From Pollutimonas sp963706785 (GTDB lineage: Bacteria; Pseudomonadota; Gammaproteobacteria; Burkholderiales; Burkholderiaceae_B), in the NCBI GenBank assembly GCA_963706785.1, contig CAVPNJ010000006.1:224415-288414 (forward strand): a stretch of DNA of 64,000 bases, read 5' to 3'. Position numbers and translations under genes: made by a program. The notes under the pieces were generated by a model that was not told the DNA's origin, did not search any database, and worked only from the letters and a program-made list of their open reading frames with translations. Shown here in pieces: positions 27,150-37,631 of this stretch (position 1 is the first letter of the stretch; the number at the start of each line of letters is the position of its first letter).

Positions 27150-28142
27150 ATGAGAACAATGAATCGTCGTCAAGTCCTTGCAGGAATAGGGCTGGGTGTT
27201 CTTGCTGCCGCGGCGCCAATGTCGGGTGTCTGGGCAGCGGACGCCGCCTGGCCGCAGCGCGCAGTTAACTTTATTGTTCCATTTCCAGCGGGTGGTCCCG
27301 TGGACACCGCGGCACGTTTTGTAACCAAGCCATTGGGCGAAATGTGGGGCAAGCCGGCTGTTGTCGATAACCGAGCCGGCGCTGGCGGTATCGTTGCGGC
27401 ACGGTATGCGGTCAAAGAGAAACCAGATGGCTATACCTTCTTCTTTCCCGCTATCCATCATTCCGTCTTGCCAAGTCTGCGCCAAGACCTGGGCTACGAC
27501 ATACAAAAGGATTTCGAGCCTGTGGGGTCGGTAGCCCGATTCCCCATCATCCTGGTGGTGCATCCTTCCTTGCCGGTGGCGAATGTGAAGGAATTGATCA
27601 GCTATGCCAAAGAGCATCCGAATAAAGTGTCATTCAGCTCGTCCGGGACAGGGGGTGGGACGCACCTGGCCGGAGAACTGTTCAACAGCCTTGCCGGCGT
27701 CAAGCTGCAGCACATTCCCTATCGTGGAAGTGCGCCTGCGATGCAGGATCTCGTGGGCGGACAAGTTCAAGTCATGTTTTCCGATGCGCCATCGGCATTG
27801 CCGTTCATCAAGTCGGGCCACATCAAAGCCTTGGGGGTCGGCAACCCTGAACGCTCGACGCTCGCTCCCGATCTCCCGACGATTGCCGAAGCTGGTGTGC
27901 CCAACTACGAAGCCTATTCGTGGTCGGGGCTAATGGCGCCAAAAGGCACTCCGCAGGCGATCATCAAAAAGCTTAATCAGGACTTGGTTTCAGTGTTGAA
28001 TGATCCTGCTGTCGGCCCGGCGATGGCCGCGGCTGGGGCTGAGCCTATGCCAGGCACGCCAGAGGACTTCGCCAAATTTCTGGACAATGAAATCAAGAAG
28101 TGGGCCAAAGTAATCAAGGACGCCAATATCAAGGTGGACTGA
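27150..28142 (+). CDS. Bug/TctC family substrate-binding protein
   Basis: A 330-residue binding protein with AAGGAG upstream of the ATG at 27150. The N-terminus has a twin-arginine-like start (NRRQVLAGIGLGVL) and a cleavage site near VWAADAAWP. Family motifs are QRAVNFIVPFPAGGPVD, DNRAGAGGIVAAR, DGYTFFFP and HIPYRGSAPAMQDLVGGQ. It ends the plus-strand operon from 24123 and is convergent with the next Bug gene. Confidence 0.9.
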   Translation: MRTMNRRQVLAGIGLGVLAAAAPMSGVWAADAAWPQRAVNFIVPFPAGGPVDTAARFVTKPLGEMWGKPAVVDNRAGAGGIVAARYAVKEKPDGYTFFFPAIHHSVLPSLRQDLGYDIQKDFEPVGSVARFPIILVVHPSLPVANVKELISYAKEHPNKVSFSSSGTGGGTHLAGELFNSLAGVKLQHIPYRGSAPAMQDLVGGQVQVMFSDAPSALPFIKSGHIKALGVGNPERSTLAPDLPTIAEAGVPNYEAYSWSGLMAPKGTPQAIIKKLNQDLVSVLNDPAVGPAMAAAGAEPMPGTPEDFAKFLDNEIKKWAKVIKDANIKVD

Positions 28143-28204
28143 TACGCCTGATACTGCTCCTGAACCACCGATCGCTTAAAGCTTTCGCATACTTGGTCAT
28201 GAAA

Positions 28205-28244
28205 ACACCCCAAAGCTTGGATGGGGATCCAATTTTTGGGGTGT
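28205..28244. terminator. Two-part hairpin terminator between convergent Bug genes
   Basis: An outer stem (ACACCCCAAA with TTTGGGGTGT) encloses an inner stem (TTGGAT with ATCCAA, loop GGGG). The near-symmetric hairpin lies between two convergent genes and can serve both strands. Confidence 0.65.
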
Positions 28245-28311
28245 CGTTCATTCGACATTTGGCGTTGGAAGCTTTTTACGCCTAGGAAAGAGCTTCGGGT
28301 TAGTCGCCGCT

Positions 28312-29280
28312 TTAGTCGGTCTGGATATTGGCCTTCTTGATGACATCGTCCCACATGGCGTATTCACGCTTGACCTTGGCCTTGAGATCCGCACCGTTGC
28401 TAAGATTGATGGTGTAGCCCCCGGCCTTCATCGACTTGTTGAATTCAGGATTCTTTGCAATATTCTTTAACGCGGTTTCAAGTCGTTCGTGAATATTGGC
28501 CGGCAAGTTCTTTGGGCCGATCAGCGCATACCATCCTGTGACTTCATAGTCCTTTACCCCGGCTTCTACCATGGTGGGCACATCGGGCAGGCCGGCATTG
28601 CGTTCTCGCGAAGTCACCGCCAACGCGCGGACTTTACCGCTTTCAATGTACTGAATGGCGGTGCTGGTAATGTCGAACATAAAGGTAATTTTGCCGCCAA
28701 TAACGTCGATCATTGCCGGCGAGTTGCCGCGGTAGGGCACATGCAGCATCTGCGAGCCCGTTTTTTGCTTGAGCAATTCAGCCGACAGGTGATTAGATCC
28801 ACCCACGCCGGCTGATCCAAACGATACCGCGTTGGGGTTTTTCTTGGCATAAGCAACCAGTTCAGCAACGCTTTTTACTGGTATGTCTTTGTTGATGACC
28901 AGGACATTGGTGTAATTCAGGAGATTGCCGATATAGGTGAAGTCCTCGTCTAGATCGATCTTGGTGTTCTTTTGAATTAGCGGTGTAATGGTCAGGGTCG
29001 GGCTGGCGACAAAGTTAATGGTGTAGCCGTCGGGTTGTGCCCGCGAGGTGGATTCGGCGGCGATCATGCCGCTTGCGCCGGTGCGGTTTTCAACGATTAC
29101 GCTTTGCTTAAGCTCATCGCCCAGATATTTGGCAAATGTGCGGGCGGTGGTGTCGACGGGGCCGCCTGGTGAGTAGCCAACCACTAGTTTGATAGGCTGG
29201 GCTGGCCACGCCGTCTGCGCCTGCGCATTGGCAACAGTAATAAGGCTGCTAGCCAGAAAAAGCATGGCGTTCAATTTCAT
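28312..29280 (-). CDS. Bug/TctC family substrate-binding protein
   Basis: A 322-residue binding protein. The signal peptide ends near NAQAQTAWP at about residue 20. Family motifs are AQPIKLVVGYSPGGPVD, ENRTGASGMIAAE, DGYTINFV and HVPYRGNSPAMIDVIGGK. I place the start at 29280 because a CCGGAG-type ribosome site lies upstream; the longer frame to 29316 has none. It is divergent from the acyl-CoA dehydrogenase genes. Confidence 0.9.
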   Translation of the reverse strand: MKLNAMLFLASSLITVANAQAQTAWPAQPIKLVVGYSPGGPVDTTARTFAKYLGDELKQSVIVENRTGASGMIAAESTSRAQPDGYTINFVASPTLTITPLIQKNTKIDLDEDFTYIGNLLNYTNVLVINKDIPVKSVAELVAYAKKNPNAVSFGSAGVGGSNHLSAELLKQKTGSQMLHVPYRGNSPAMIDVIGGKITFMFDITSTAIQYIESGKVRALAVTSRERNAGLPDVPTMVEAGVKDYEVTGWYALIGPKNLPANIHERLETALKNIAKNPEFNKSMKAGGYTINLSNGADLKAKVKREYAMWDDVIKKANIQTD

Positions 29281-29498
29281 GTAAGTGTCTCCGGTTCTTT
29301 TAAAAGTATTGGTCAAACATGATGCCGCTTCAGTCTCCTTGCAATTCTATTCTTTGGCAATTCCGTTTTGATGAAGGGGGGCTTTTGCGCCTTTATCGTG
29401 CTCTATGCTGTTTGCAATACACAAAGGCAGACTTTCGAAATGCGGTATTGTTGAAGTGCGTCGTAACTGGTTAGATTCGATGCTAAAGGAGAATTGCT

Positions 29499-30689
29499 AT
29501 GGATTTGACCTGGAACGAGCAAGAACTTGCATTCCGAGAAGAAGTCCGGGATTTTGTTCAGACAGAATTGCCGGCCGACATTCGTGCAAAGGTTTTCAAG
29601 CACGAGCGTCTGGATAAAGACGATTACATTCAATGGCATCGCATACTTGCTCGCAAAGGATGGGGAGCCCCCACCTGGCCGGTCGAGTTCGGCGGCACTG
29701 GCTGGGGGCCATTGCAGCGCTTGATTTTCGAAATTGAATGCTTCAAGGGCGGGGCGCCACGATTGTTGCCTTTCGGCTTGGGCATGATCGGGCCCGTTCT
29801 GATGAAATACGGCAGCAAGGAACTGCAGGAACGCTTCCTGCCACGGATGCTGACGGTTGAGGATTGGTGGTGCCAGGGTTATTCCGAGCCCGGTTCGGGT
29901 TCCGACCTGGCCTCGCTCAAAACGCGCGCAACTCGAACGGCTGACGGCTATCTGGTAAGCGGTCAAAAAACCTGGACCACCCTGGGGCAATACGCGGACT
30001 GGATGTTTTGCCTGGCCCGCACAGATCCCGATGCCAAGCCGCAGCGCGGAATCTCTTTGCTGTTGATCGACTTGCGTCAGCCTGGCGTTACTGTGCGACC
30101 GATCCGTACGCTGGATGGCGGGGTCGATGTCAACGAGGTCTGGCTTGATGACGTCAAGGTTCCTTTCGAGAACCTGGTGGGCAACGAGAACGAAGGTTGG
30201 ACCTATGCCAAATATCTGTTGGGTCACGAACGCACGGGTATTGCGGGTATAGGCCATTGTCATCGCGAATTGCAGATACTGAAGAATATCGCGGCTGCAA
30301 CGCTTGTGGACGGCAGGCCAGCAAACCAGAATGCACGACTGAAAGAAAAAATAGTTCGCATCGAGATCGACATCCTGGCGCTTGAAATGTTGCTGTTGCG
30401 CGTGGCGACCAACAGCGATCAGGGGCCGGGGCCACAGGCGTCGATCCTGAAGATTCGCGGCTCAGAAATCCAGCAGGATCTTGCCATGCTGCAGTTGGAA
30501 GTCATGGGGATCGACGCCTGGCCGTATGAAGCCAATTGGATGGAATCCGACGCAGACTTCTTTGGGCCGGGCCCAGAATTTGCCGCAGCGGCCTCCGCCG
30601 GCTATTTCGACTTGCGTAAAACCACGATTTATGGGGGAACCACCGAAGTGCAAAAGACCATTGTTGCGAAGATGATTCTTGGATTGTGA
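29499..30689 (+). CDS. Acyl-CoA dehydrogenase
   Basis: A 396-residue flavin acyl-CoA dehydrogenase. It has the N-terminal helical domain (TWNEQELAFREEVRDFV), the FAD/substrate region YSEPGSGSDLASLKT with GQKTWTTLGQYADW, and the C-terminal YGGTTEVQKTIVAKMI. It oxidises acyl-CoA to 2-enoyl-CoA. A second dehydrogenase starts 53 bp later. Adjacent unlike dehydrogenase genes often encode heteromeric enzymes acting on bulky side chains. A GGAG ribosome site precedes the ATG. Confidence 0.92.
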   Translation: MDLTWNEQELAFREEVRDFVQTELPADIRAKVFKHERLDKDDYIQWHRILARKGWGAPTWPVEFGGTGWGPLQRLIFEIECFKGGAPRLLPFGLGMIGPVLMKYGSKELQERFLPRMLTVEDWWCQGYSEPGSGSDLASLKTRATRTADGYLVSGQKTWTTLGQYADWMFCLARTDPDAKPQRGISLLLIDLRQPGVTVRPIRTLDGGVDVNEVWLDDVKVPFENLVGNENEGWTYAKYLLGHERTGIAGIGHCHRELQILKNIAAATLVDGRPANQNARLKEKIVRIEIDILALEMLLLRVATNSDQGPGPQASILKIRGSEIQQDLAMLQLEVMGIDAWPYEANWMESDADFFGPGPEFAAAASAGYFDLRKTTIYGGTTEVQKTIVAKMILGL

Positions 30690-30741
30690 TCGCGGGTCTC
30701 GGCCAATAAAGGGGTAGCTCTTATTCCACAGGAAGCGAAAA

Positions 30742-31000
30742 ATGGATTTTACGTATAACGAAGAACAGCGCATGCTCACTGACAGCCTGCGCCGATTGGT
30801 GTCCGATAACTGGACCTTGGCCAAGCGTCGGGAACGCGCACAACAGGAAGGATTGGATCAGGTCGCATGGCAGTCGCTGGCCGACCTGGGCGTGTCAGGT
30901 TTGCTGATCCCTGAGAAATATGAAGGTTACGCTGAGTCGCCTGCAACCCTGGTGGCGGTTCAATTCGAATTGGGACGCGGTCTGGTGTCCGAGCCGGTTT
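30742..31000 (+). pseudogene. Acyl-CoA dehydrogenase, truncated by the chimeric junction
   Basis: The first about 86 residues (MDFTYNEEQRMLTDSLRRLVSDNW through FELGRGLVSEPV) match the N-terminal domain of an acyl-CoA dehydrogenase family member. Immediately after EPV the translation loses similarity, and about 100 bp later the base composition becomes AT-rich. The rest of the gene is missing, so the coding sequence is cut at the join and not degraded. It was probably the partner subunit of the upstream dehydrogenase. Confidence 0.85.
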
Positions 31001-31422
31001 GCTCCAGACAGGTAATGAGTACAAGCGTGCGATCCCGCTATAAGTTCGGGACAGGCTGCCACCGAAGCCCAATAGTAGTACTTCTGCCTGGCTCATAAGA
31101 TTTACACTGCATCGGTAATTCAATCTCAAAAGGTTTGCTGATAGTGGGTGTTTTCCAAATCAATATAACCCTGTATTTTTCAATCGTACAACTTTAAATG
31201 TCAATCCATGCAGTCAATAAGGGTTGCCAATCTTTAGCAGACTGTAATTTTATAGCAGTACTTTTCGCGAAGGTTGGCGCCCTTCGGCGTTACAGTGGAA
31301 AATTGAAAGTAGATCCAATCAGCCAGATGTATAAAATAAGTATATTAGTAGTTGATTTTATATGAGGGCAGCAATTACAACCATGGAGTCACCCGCGGCC
31401 GACGTAATAACCAGACAGCGTT
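31001..31422. other. Junction zone between the Alcaligenaceae piece and the Bacteroidetes piece
   Basis: From 31001 to about 31100 the sequence fits neither neighbour; from about 31100 it is AT-rich and non-coding, presumably the upstream region of the protease gene that starts at 31423. I recognise no gene, insertion sequence or repeat here. Confidence 0.6.
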
Positions 31423-34400
31423 ATGTTGAGAATATGTAAATTTTGTTGCCAGCTCGTAATGGCACTACTTTTTTCTGTCCTGTCCTTTGCACAAAAAGGT
31501 GAAGTGCCCATGCCATATATCATTCCTGTTCCAAACAGCGGATCGGGATTATGTGGTCTCGATATTTCTCTTAGCCACCTGCGCCGCGATGCAACTTTCG
31601 CAGTTCGGGAACAACAAATGAACCGGCAGATCAGGAATTATCAACAGCGTGGTTTAAACGATGATACCATAGTGGTACCCGTGGTATTTCACATTATCAA
31701 CCAGGATCCTTCATACCGTGCCTGACCAGGTAATATTAAATGCATTAAAAGAACTAAATGATGCATTTGCAAAAAGAGGGACTTACGCCGCAGGCAAAGG
31801 TGTAGATACAAAAATTCGGTTTTGCCTTTCAAAAAAAGATCCGGATGGCGGTATTACAACGGGCATTACCCGCACCAAATCTTATTTTTCCAGTCATTTA
31901 AATCCGGTGATTGAAGATGCCAACTAAAAAACCTGGTACAGTGGGATCCTGCCAGGTACATCAATATCTGGTATGTTGCCGGTATGGATATGGAAGGTTT
32001 TGCAGAGTTTTCATGCGGTCGATGGACAAGGACTACAGTGGGCGGTTATGCTACCATGCCACCCGGCGGCGGTGCGTTGGATGGTATTGTAGTAACAGCA
32101 TTTGGTAATTTGCTCACCCATGAAATGGGCCATTATCTTGGGTTGTACCATACTTTTGAAGGCAGAAATTGTTTTAACAATGATTGTACAACTGATGGCG
32201 ACCAGGTTTGCGATACACCTCCCGACCGTTCGATGAGTAATTCTTCCTGTACCAGTCCTGAAAATTCCTGTGGTACAGATACGTTATCCATTTATTCCAA
32301 CGGGAGTTTTCCGGTGGATGTGCCCGACCAGATCAGTAATTTTATGGACTATGGAAACGAAGCCTGTCACAATGAATTTACTCCGGGGCAGGCAGACAAG
32401 AATGATAGCAGCCATCAATACCCAAAGAAGCGGCTTATTGCAAAATGAATGTGACAAACCCTGCAATGAAAATATTGTCGCCGCATTTACCAGAGACAAT
32501 GCCTACCCGGTTCCGGGAGATTCAATCAGTTTTACCAATACCTCTACCGGTGCTGCCAGTTATCAATGGCTGGTAAATGATATCGTGGTGTCAACCAGCC
32601 AATGACTTTGGTTATACGTTTCCTGCTACCGGAAAATACAAGGTCAGCTTAAAAGCCTACAATACGCTTCCATGCTTCGCAAGTTATACCGATTACATAA
32701 TTGTAAACTGTGGCGTTATCGCCCGGTTCTATACCGATAAAAGAACCATTGCTTCAAAAATTCCGGTTTATCCGGATGCGTTGATTTTTACCAATACTTC
32801 GGAAAATGCTACTTCTTACAAATGGATGATGAGCAACGACCAGGGTATGACAGAACAGGTGATCAGTACCGGCAAAGATTTGGTGTATGTGTTTCCATCT
32901 CCCGCCAATTACTCGATAAGACTGATTGCAACCAATGGTACCTGCACCGATACCACGAATATTTTTACCATCCCGGTGGCAGATCCTACGCAGGATGGCG
33001 TTGCCTACATGAACACCGTAAATTGTTACCAGCAAACTAAGGTAAGGGTAACACTTTTTGTATGCAATAATGGATATGCTACTATTCCACCCAATACACC
33101 CATTTCTTTTTACGATGGAGACCCACGGGCGGGGAATGCCAATAAAATTGGAGCTACCTTCTACCTGCCCGATTCAATTACAGGCCAATGTTGTGGCTCT
33201 TTGTACACGCACATCATTGATGTAAAAAGGCCCGGTCTAGATTTATTGTATATGGTGTTCAATGACTCGGGTAATACCATGCCATTGTGCGTTGCCCAAT
33301 ACTCCTTTAATTGAAAGTAATTATGCCAACAATATTATGGTGGCAAGTAATTTTCGATTTAGAACTGCTATGTTGCCGCCATCGGCAATATTGGAACCCG
33401 GCGATACCCTGCAATTGGTTGCACAGGCCGGGCCGGGTGGTATAGCATCTTATGCCTGGAGCACTGCGCTTAATTTAAGTTGCACCAATTGCCGTACACC
33501 TTACCTGGTTGCTGATTCTGACAGGGTAAAAAGAATGATTGCTACCAGCCAGTTTGGTTGTGTGGATACGGCTTATACCAATATTAAAGTGCCACCGGCG
33601 GACGACTTTACCATTGAAGTAAACCAGGTGGAATGTGCCGGTAAAGATAGCCTCTATGTAAATTTTACCATTCGCAATGGTTTTAAACGGGGTACCATTC
33701 CAAAAGGGTTGGTGGTGACTTTTTATGATGGAAGCCCGTTATCTCCTACATCAAATATTTTACCAGTCTCCTTTAGCGTTCCGGCAAATGTGAATGCAAA
33801 ACAATTTACGTACAGTAGCTTTATCAAGGCAATGGGTACCGGAAAATTATACGCCGTGGTAAATGACAGCGGCACTGCTCAGTCCATTGGTATTGCCCAA
33901 TACACCCAAGCTGGAAAAGGATTATAGCAATAATATCCATTCGTTTCGACTATATCAGATTTAAAGTAACTGCATCACCACTAACTGCCACATTGGAACC
34001 CGGCGATACATTGCAACTGACTGCTGCTGCTTCACCCGGCATTGTGGCCTCCTATACCTGGAGCAGTCCGAAATTATTAAGCTGTACTATTTGCCAGACT
34101 ACTGATCTGATTGCAGATTCAAACAGGATAAAAAGAGTGGTTGCCGTAAACCAGTTTGGTTGTACGGACACTGCATTCGTTGACATTAAAGTGCCGCCTG
34201 CCAATGACTATACCATTACCATCAATGATATACAATGTGCGGCAGGGGACAAGCTGTATGTAAATTTTACGCTGTATAATGCATTTAAACGAGGCGTTAT
34301 TCCAAAAGGCATCACGGTTTCTTTTTATGATGGTGATCCGGCAATGTCATCTACCCATTTGTTGCCGCCGGTTTTTTCGGTGGCAGATACGGTTTTTGCA

Positions 34401-35636
34401 AAACAATTCACTTATAGCGGGTTTATCAAAGGCATTCCATCGGGTACCGTTTATGCAGTTGTAAATGATAGCGGAACGGTAGTACCAGTGATGCTCCCCA
34501 ATAATCTTCGTTTACCGGAAAAAGATTATACAAATAATGGCGCTGATTATACTTATTCGCCGGAAATAGTTCAATTGCAACCAACGGATACTACGGTATT
34601 CAGAACCAGTTCATTTCCATTAAAGATCAGTACCACTATTTACAACCCTGCGTCCACTCAATGGTTTAGCGGTTACGGTTACACGCTCGGTTGTAATCAA
34701 TGCGCCAGCCCGGTCGTAAAGGTATTTGATAGTACAACGGTTACCATGCAAACTGAAAATAAATATGGCTGTCTAATAAAAGGAACTGCTGTAATTAAGA
34801 TTTTCCCACCGGATATGACCATCAGGGTTATTGAAACAAACTGTTACTCCAATAGTACCACGCTGGTGAAGTTTGCCATTTGTATGAATAATAATTATGA
34901 CAGTGTATATGCGAATATTCCGGTTTCTTTTTATGATGCTGTTCCGGGCGGTGGAGCAAAGTTGCTTTCACCGGTGTTTTATACTAACCACATACAGCCG
35001 GGTAATTGTTATGTCTACCAACATATTATTGCTACGCCTGCCACGGGTAAGTTATTCGCTATGGTAAATGATAAGGGTGCAAATTCCGGCCCGGTGCCTG
35101 TAAAACAATACAACGAGACAATTTACAATAACAATGTGGCCAATTCGGATATCACAAGTTTCAATATAAGTATTCAACCGGGCGATACCAGTATTGCAAG
35201 GCTGGGAACGGTACAACTGACTACTGCGGTATCAGGTGGTGTATTATCATCCTGGCTGTGGAAAGCGGATCCATTTCTGTCCTGTACAAATTGTTTGAAT
35301 CCCATTGTAACACCCGGCTATACAAAGCAATATGTATTGATAGCCCAAAATGAATACGCCTGTACCGACACCGCTTATGCAGTCGTAAAAACGTTCACCG
35401 GCGGATTGATAAATATGCCTTCCGCCTTCTCTCCCAATCGGGATGGACTCAACGATGTTTTTTATATTCTTGCTGCGCAAAGGTAATTATGGTAAAGGAA
35501 TTTGCGGTGTTCGACCGCTGGGGACAAAAGGTTTTCGAAGCCGGCAATATTCCGCCCAATGATCCGCGACATGGATGGGATGGAACTTATAAAGGAGTGG
35601 AAGCTGCTCCGGGTGCCTATGTGTACAGGGTCAGCG
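31423..35636 (+). pseudogene. Secreted M43-family metalloprotease with gliding-motility C-terminal domain (frameshifted, 3' cut)
   Basis: One large gene broken by about eight frameshifts. It starts with a signal peptide (QLVMALLFSVLSFAQ). The protease domain follows (PVVFHIINQDPSY, then HEMGHYLGLYHTFEG, the HExxHxxGxxH zinc motif of M43 pappalysin-like enzymes, and SNFMDYG, the Met-turn). PKD/Ig-like domains (about 32460-33000) and three to four long repeats follow. The end (FSPNRDGLNDVFYI, FDRWGQKVFEA, GAYVYRVSV) is the gliding-motility-associated sorting domain used by type IX secretion. At each break I resolved, removing one base restored the frame, with one exception that needs an added base. 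It stops at the join at 35636. Confidence 0.85.
33388..35400 (+). repeat. Approximately 600-bp internal repeats in the secreted protease gene
   Basis: Units begin with an EPGDTLQL-type segment, pass through SC(T)NC, a QFGCxDTAY block and PPAxDYTI, then a second block with IPKGxxVxFYDG and YAVVNDSG. Copies near 33388 and 33993 are very similar; copies near 34570 and 35170 are more divergent and the last is partial. A related FYDG block also lies at about 33100. Confidence 0.75.
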
Positions 35637-35645
35637 TCAGCGAGC
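35625..35645. other. Chimeric junction between Bacteroidetes and Burkholderia-type sequence
   Basis: The string near 35627-35642 (GGGTCAGCGTCAG) can be read on the plus strand as the end of the protease (YRVSV) and on the minus strand as the cobA C-terminus (SLTLTL). Both genes remain recognisable up to this point and neither beyond it, so the join lies within a shared short sequence. Confidence 0.7.
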
Positions 35646-36245
35646 GCTCACGCTCGGTGCTGCAAGCCTCGACGATCGCAACCGGCGTCGAGGCCGGCCG
35701 CCCGCGTCGATCAAGCTGCTGCGCAATCTCCGGCGCACTGTCGCGGCCCATGTAGAACACCAGCGAATCCGCGCTCGCCTGCTCGCGAATTTCATCGCGT
35801 CGGGCGCACGGCTGTAGGTCGCCAACGCAACACTGCGCGCCACGCCGCGCAACGTCAGCGAGCGCTTCAGCGTCGCCGCGCTCGCCAACGCAGCGGTAAT
35901 CCCCGGCACCACTTCGTACTCGATGCCCGCCGCTTCGAGCGCCCGCATTTCCTCGTCGGCGCGGCCGAACAACATCGGGTCGCCGCCCTTCAAGGCGCAC
36001 CACCACATCATGCTCCCGAGCGGCATCGACGATCTGCTTGTTGATGAACTGCTGCGCGGTCGAACGCTGCCCGCAGCGCTTGCCCACCGCGATCTTGCGC
36101 GCGTTGCGGCGCGTAGTCGAGCATGGCCGGTTCGACCAGCGCGTCGTGCAGCACCACCTGCGCGCTGCCCAACAAGCCGTGCGCCACGCACCGTAATCAG
36201 GTCCGCGGCACCCGGCCCTGCGCCGATCAAATACACCTTACCCAT
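35637..36245 (-). pseudogene. cobA: Uroporphyrinogen-III C-methyltransferase (siroheme synthesis), frameshifted and truncated
   Basis: From ATG 36245 the frame opens MGKVYLIGAGPGAADLITVRGA, the SAM-binding start of the CobA/SUMT family. After several frame changes it continues LKGGDPMLFGRADEEM, EYEVVPGITAALASAA, LATYSRAPD, and ends SLTLTL at the join. The enzyme methylates uroporphyrinogen III to precorrin-2 on the way to siroheme, the cofactor of the sulfite reductase encoded upstream in this operon. At least five frame breaks and loss of the C-terminal end make it unreadable as given. Confidence 0.85.
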
Positions 36246-36280
36246 GTCGTTGCGTCCAGTCTTCGTAGCCGCCACGCCGT

Positions 36281-37629
36281 TCAGGCGGAAAACGCGCGAA
36301 TCATCCCGGCCGCGACGGTGTGATGCGTCGCTTCGTCGATCAGCACGAACGCGCCCGTGCCCTGATGCGAGTCGTACACATCGCAGACGAGCGGCTTTTG
36401 CAACGTCAGCGCCACGCGGCCGATGTCGTTCATCGTCAGGTCCTGGCGATCCACCGCGTGCAGCAGCGTATGCACGTCGAGCACTTCCTTGATCGCACCG
36501 ATCCGCGCGAACACCGTGTTGGTGGTCTGCTTCAGCAGGTACTTGCGCTGCGTCGACAGCGGCGTGTCATCGAACCAGCACAGGTCGGCTTCCAGCTTCT
36601 TCGCCGGCTCCGGCGCCGCTTCACGCAGCACGAAGGTGTCACCGCGCGACACGTCGACGTCTTCCGCCAGACGGATCGTCACCGTCTGACCGCGAACGCG
36701 CGGTCCACCGCCGCCGTGCCGCCCGGCACCGGCGCGATGATCTCGGCAACCGTCGCTTCACGATTCGCCGGCAGCACGACGATCGTGTCGCCGAGCTTCA
36801 CTTCGCCCGGCTTCGACACGGCCCATGTAGCCGCGGAAATCGTCGGCCTGGCTGCCGTCCTGGCGCGCCACCCACTGCACCGGGAAACGCAGCGCCTGGC
36901 CCGTCGGCTGCGTCGACCGGCAACGCTTCGAGCAGGTCCAGCAGCGGCTCGCCCGCATACCACGGCATGCGTTCGCTCGCCGTCACGATGTTGTCGCCCT
37001 TGAGCGCCGACACCGGCACGAAGCGCACATCGGTAATACCAAGCTGACGCGCGAGTTCGACATACGCGTCGCGAATCTCGTTGAAGCGCGTCTCGCTGTA
37101 GTCGACCAGGTCCATCTTGTTGATCGCGACGATCACATGCTGCAAGCCCAGCAGCTTGACGATCGCGCTATGACGCTTGGTCTGCGGCAGCAGTTGCGCC
37201 ACGCCATCGACGAAGGTGACGCGCGTTGCGTCGACCAGGATGATCGCCGCGTGCGCCGTCGACGCGCCCGTCACCATGTTGCGCGTGTACTGCTCGTGGC
37301 CCGGCGTATCGGCGATGATGAACTTGCGCTTCGCCGTCGCGAAGTAGCGGTACGCCACGTCGATCGTGATGCCCTGCTCGCGCTCGGCTTCGAGGCCGTC
37401 GGTCAGCAGCGACAGATCGATTTCGTCGCCGACGCGTGCGCTTGTTCTTCGCGCGCGACAGCGCCGAGAGCTGATCCGACAGCACAGCCTTGCTGTCGTA
37501 CAGCAGGCGGCCGATCAGCGTGCTCTTGCCGTCGTCGACGCTGCCCGCCGTGATGAAACGCAGCACGCCGAGGTCTTCGGGTTGATGAATATGCTCATGA
37601 TTGCTTCCCGTCTCGATTGCGGCGTGCAT
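36281..37629 (-). pseudogene. cysN: Sulfate adenylyltransferase subunit 1 (GTPase), frameshifted
   Basis: The pieces assemble to a CysN of about 440-450 residues. The GTPase P-loop is GSVDDGKST with VLRFITAG before it, then ADTPGHEQYTRNM (G3) and INKMDLVDYSET (G4), and the C-terminal beta-barrel follows (PVPGGTAAVDRAFA, DTFVLREAAPEP, DVYDSHQGTGAFVL). It provides GTP-driven energy for APS formation by CysD. I place the start at ATG 37629, 2 bp after the cysD stop. It belongs to the minus-strand cys operon. Confidence 0.87.
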
Positions 37630-37631
37630 GC

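Noticed and set aside
29403..30263. 286-residue minus-strand frame opposite the acyl-CoA dehydrogenase
   Set aside because: It lies inside a clear conserved gene and matches nothing I know.
31423..35636. Horizontal transfer of a Bacteroidetes gene into a betaproteobacterium
   Set aside because: The gene is cut at its end, the preceding gene is also cut, no mobility genes are present, and the third piece is a different betaproteobacterial type. A chimera explains this more simply.
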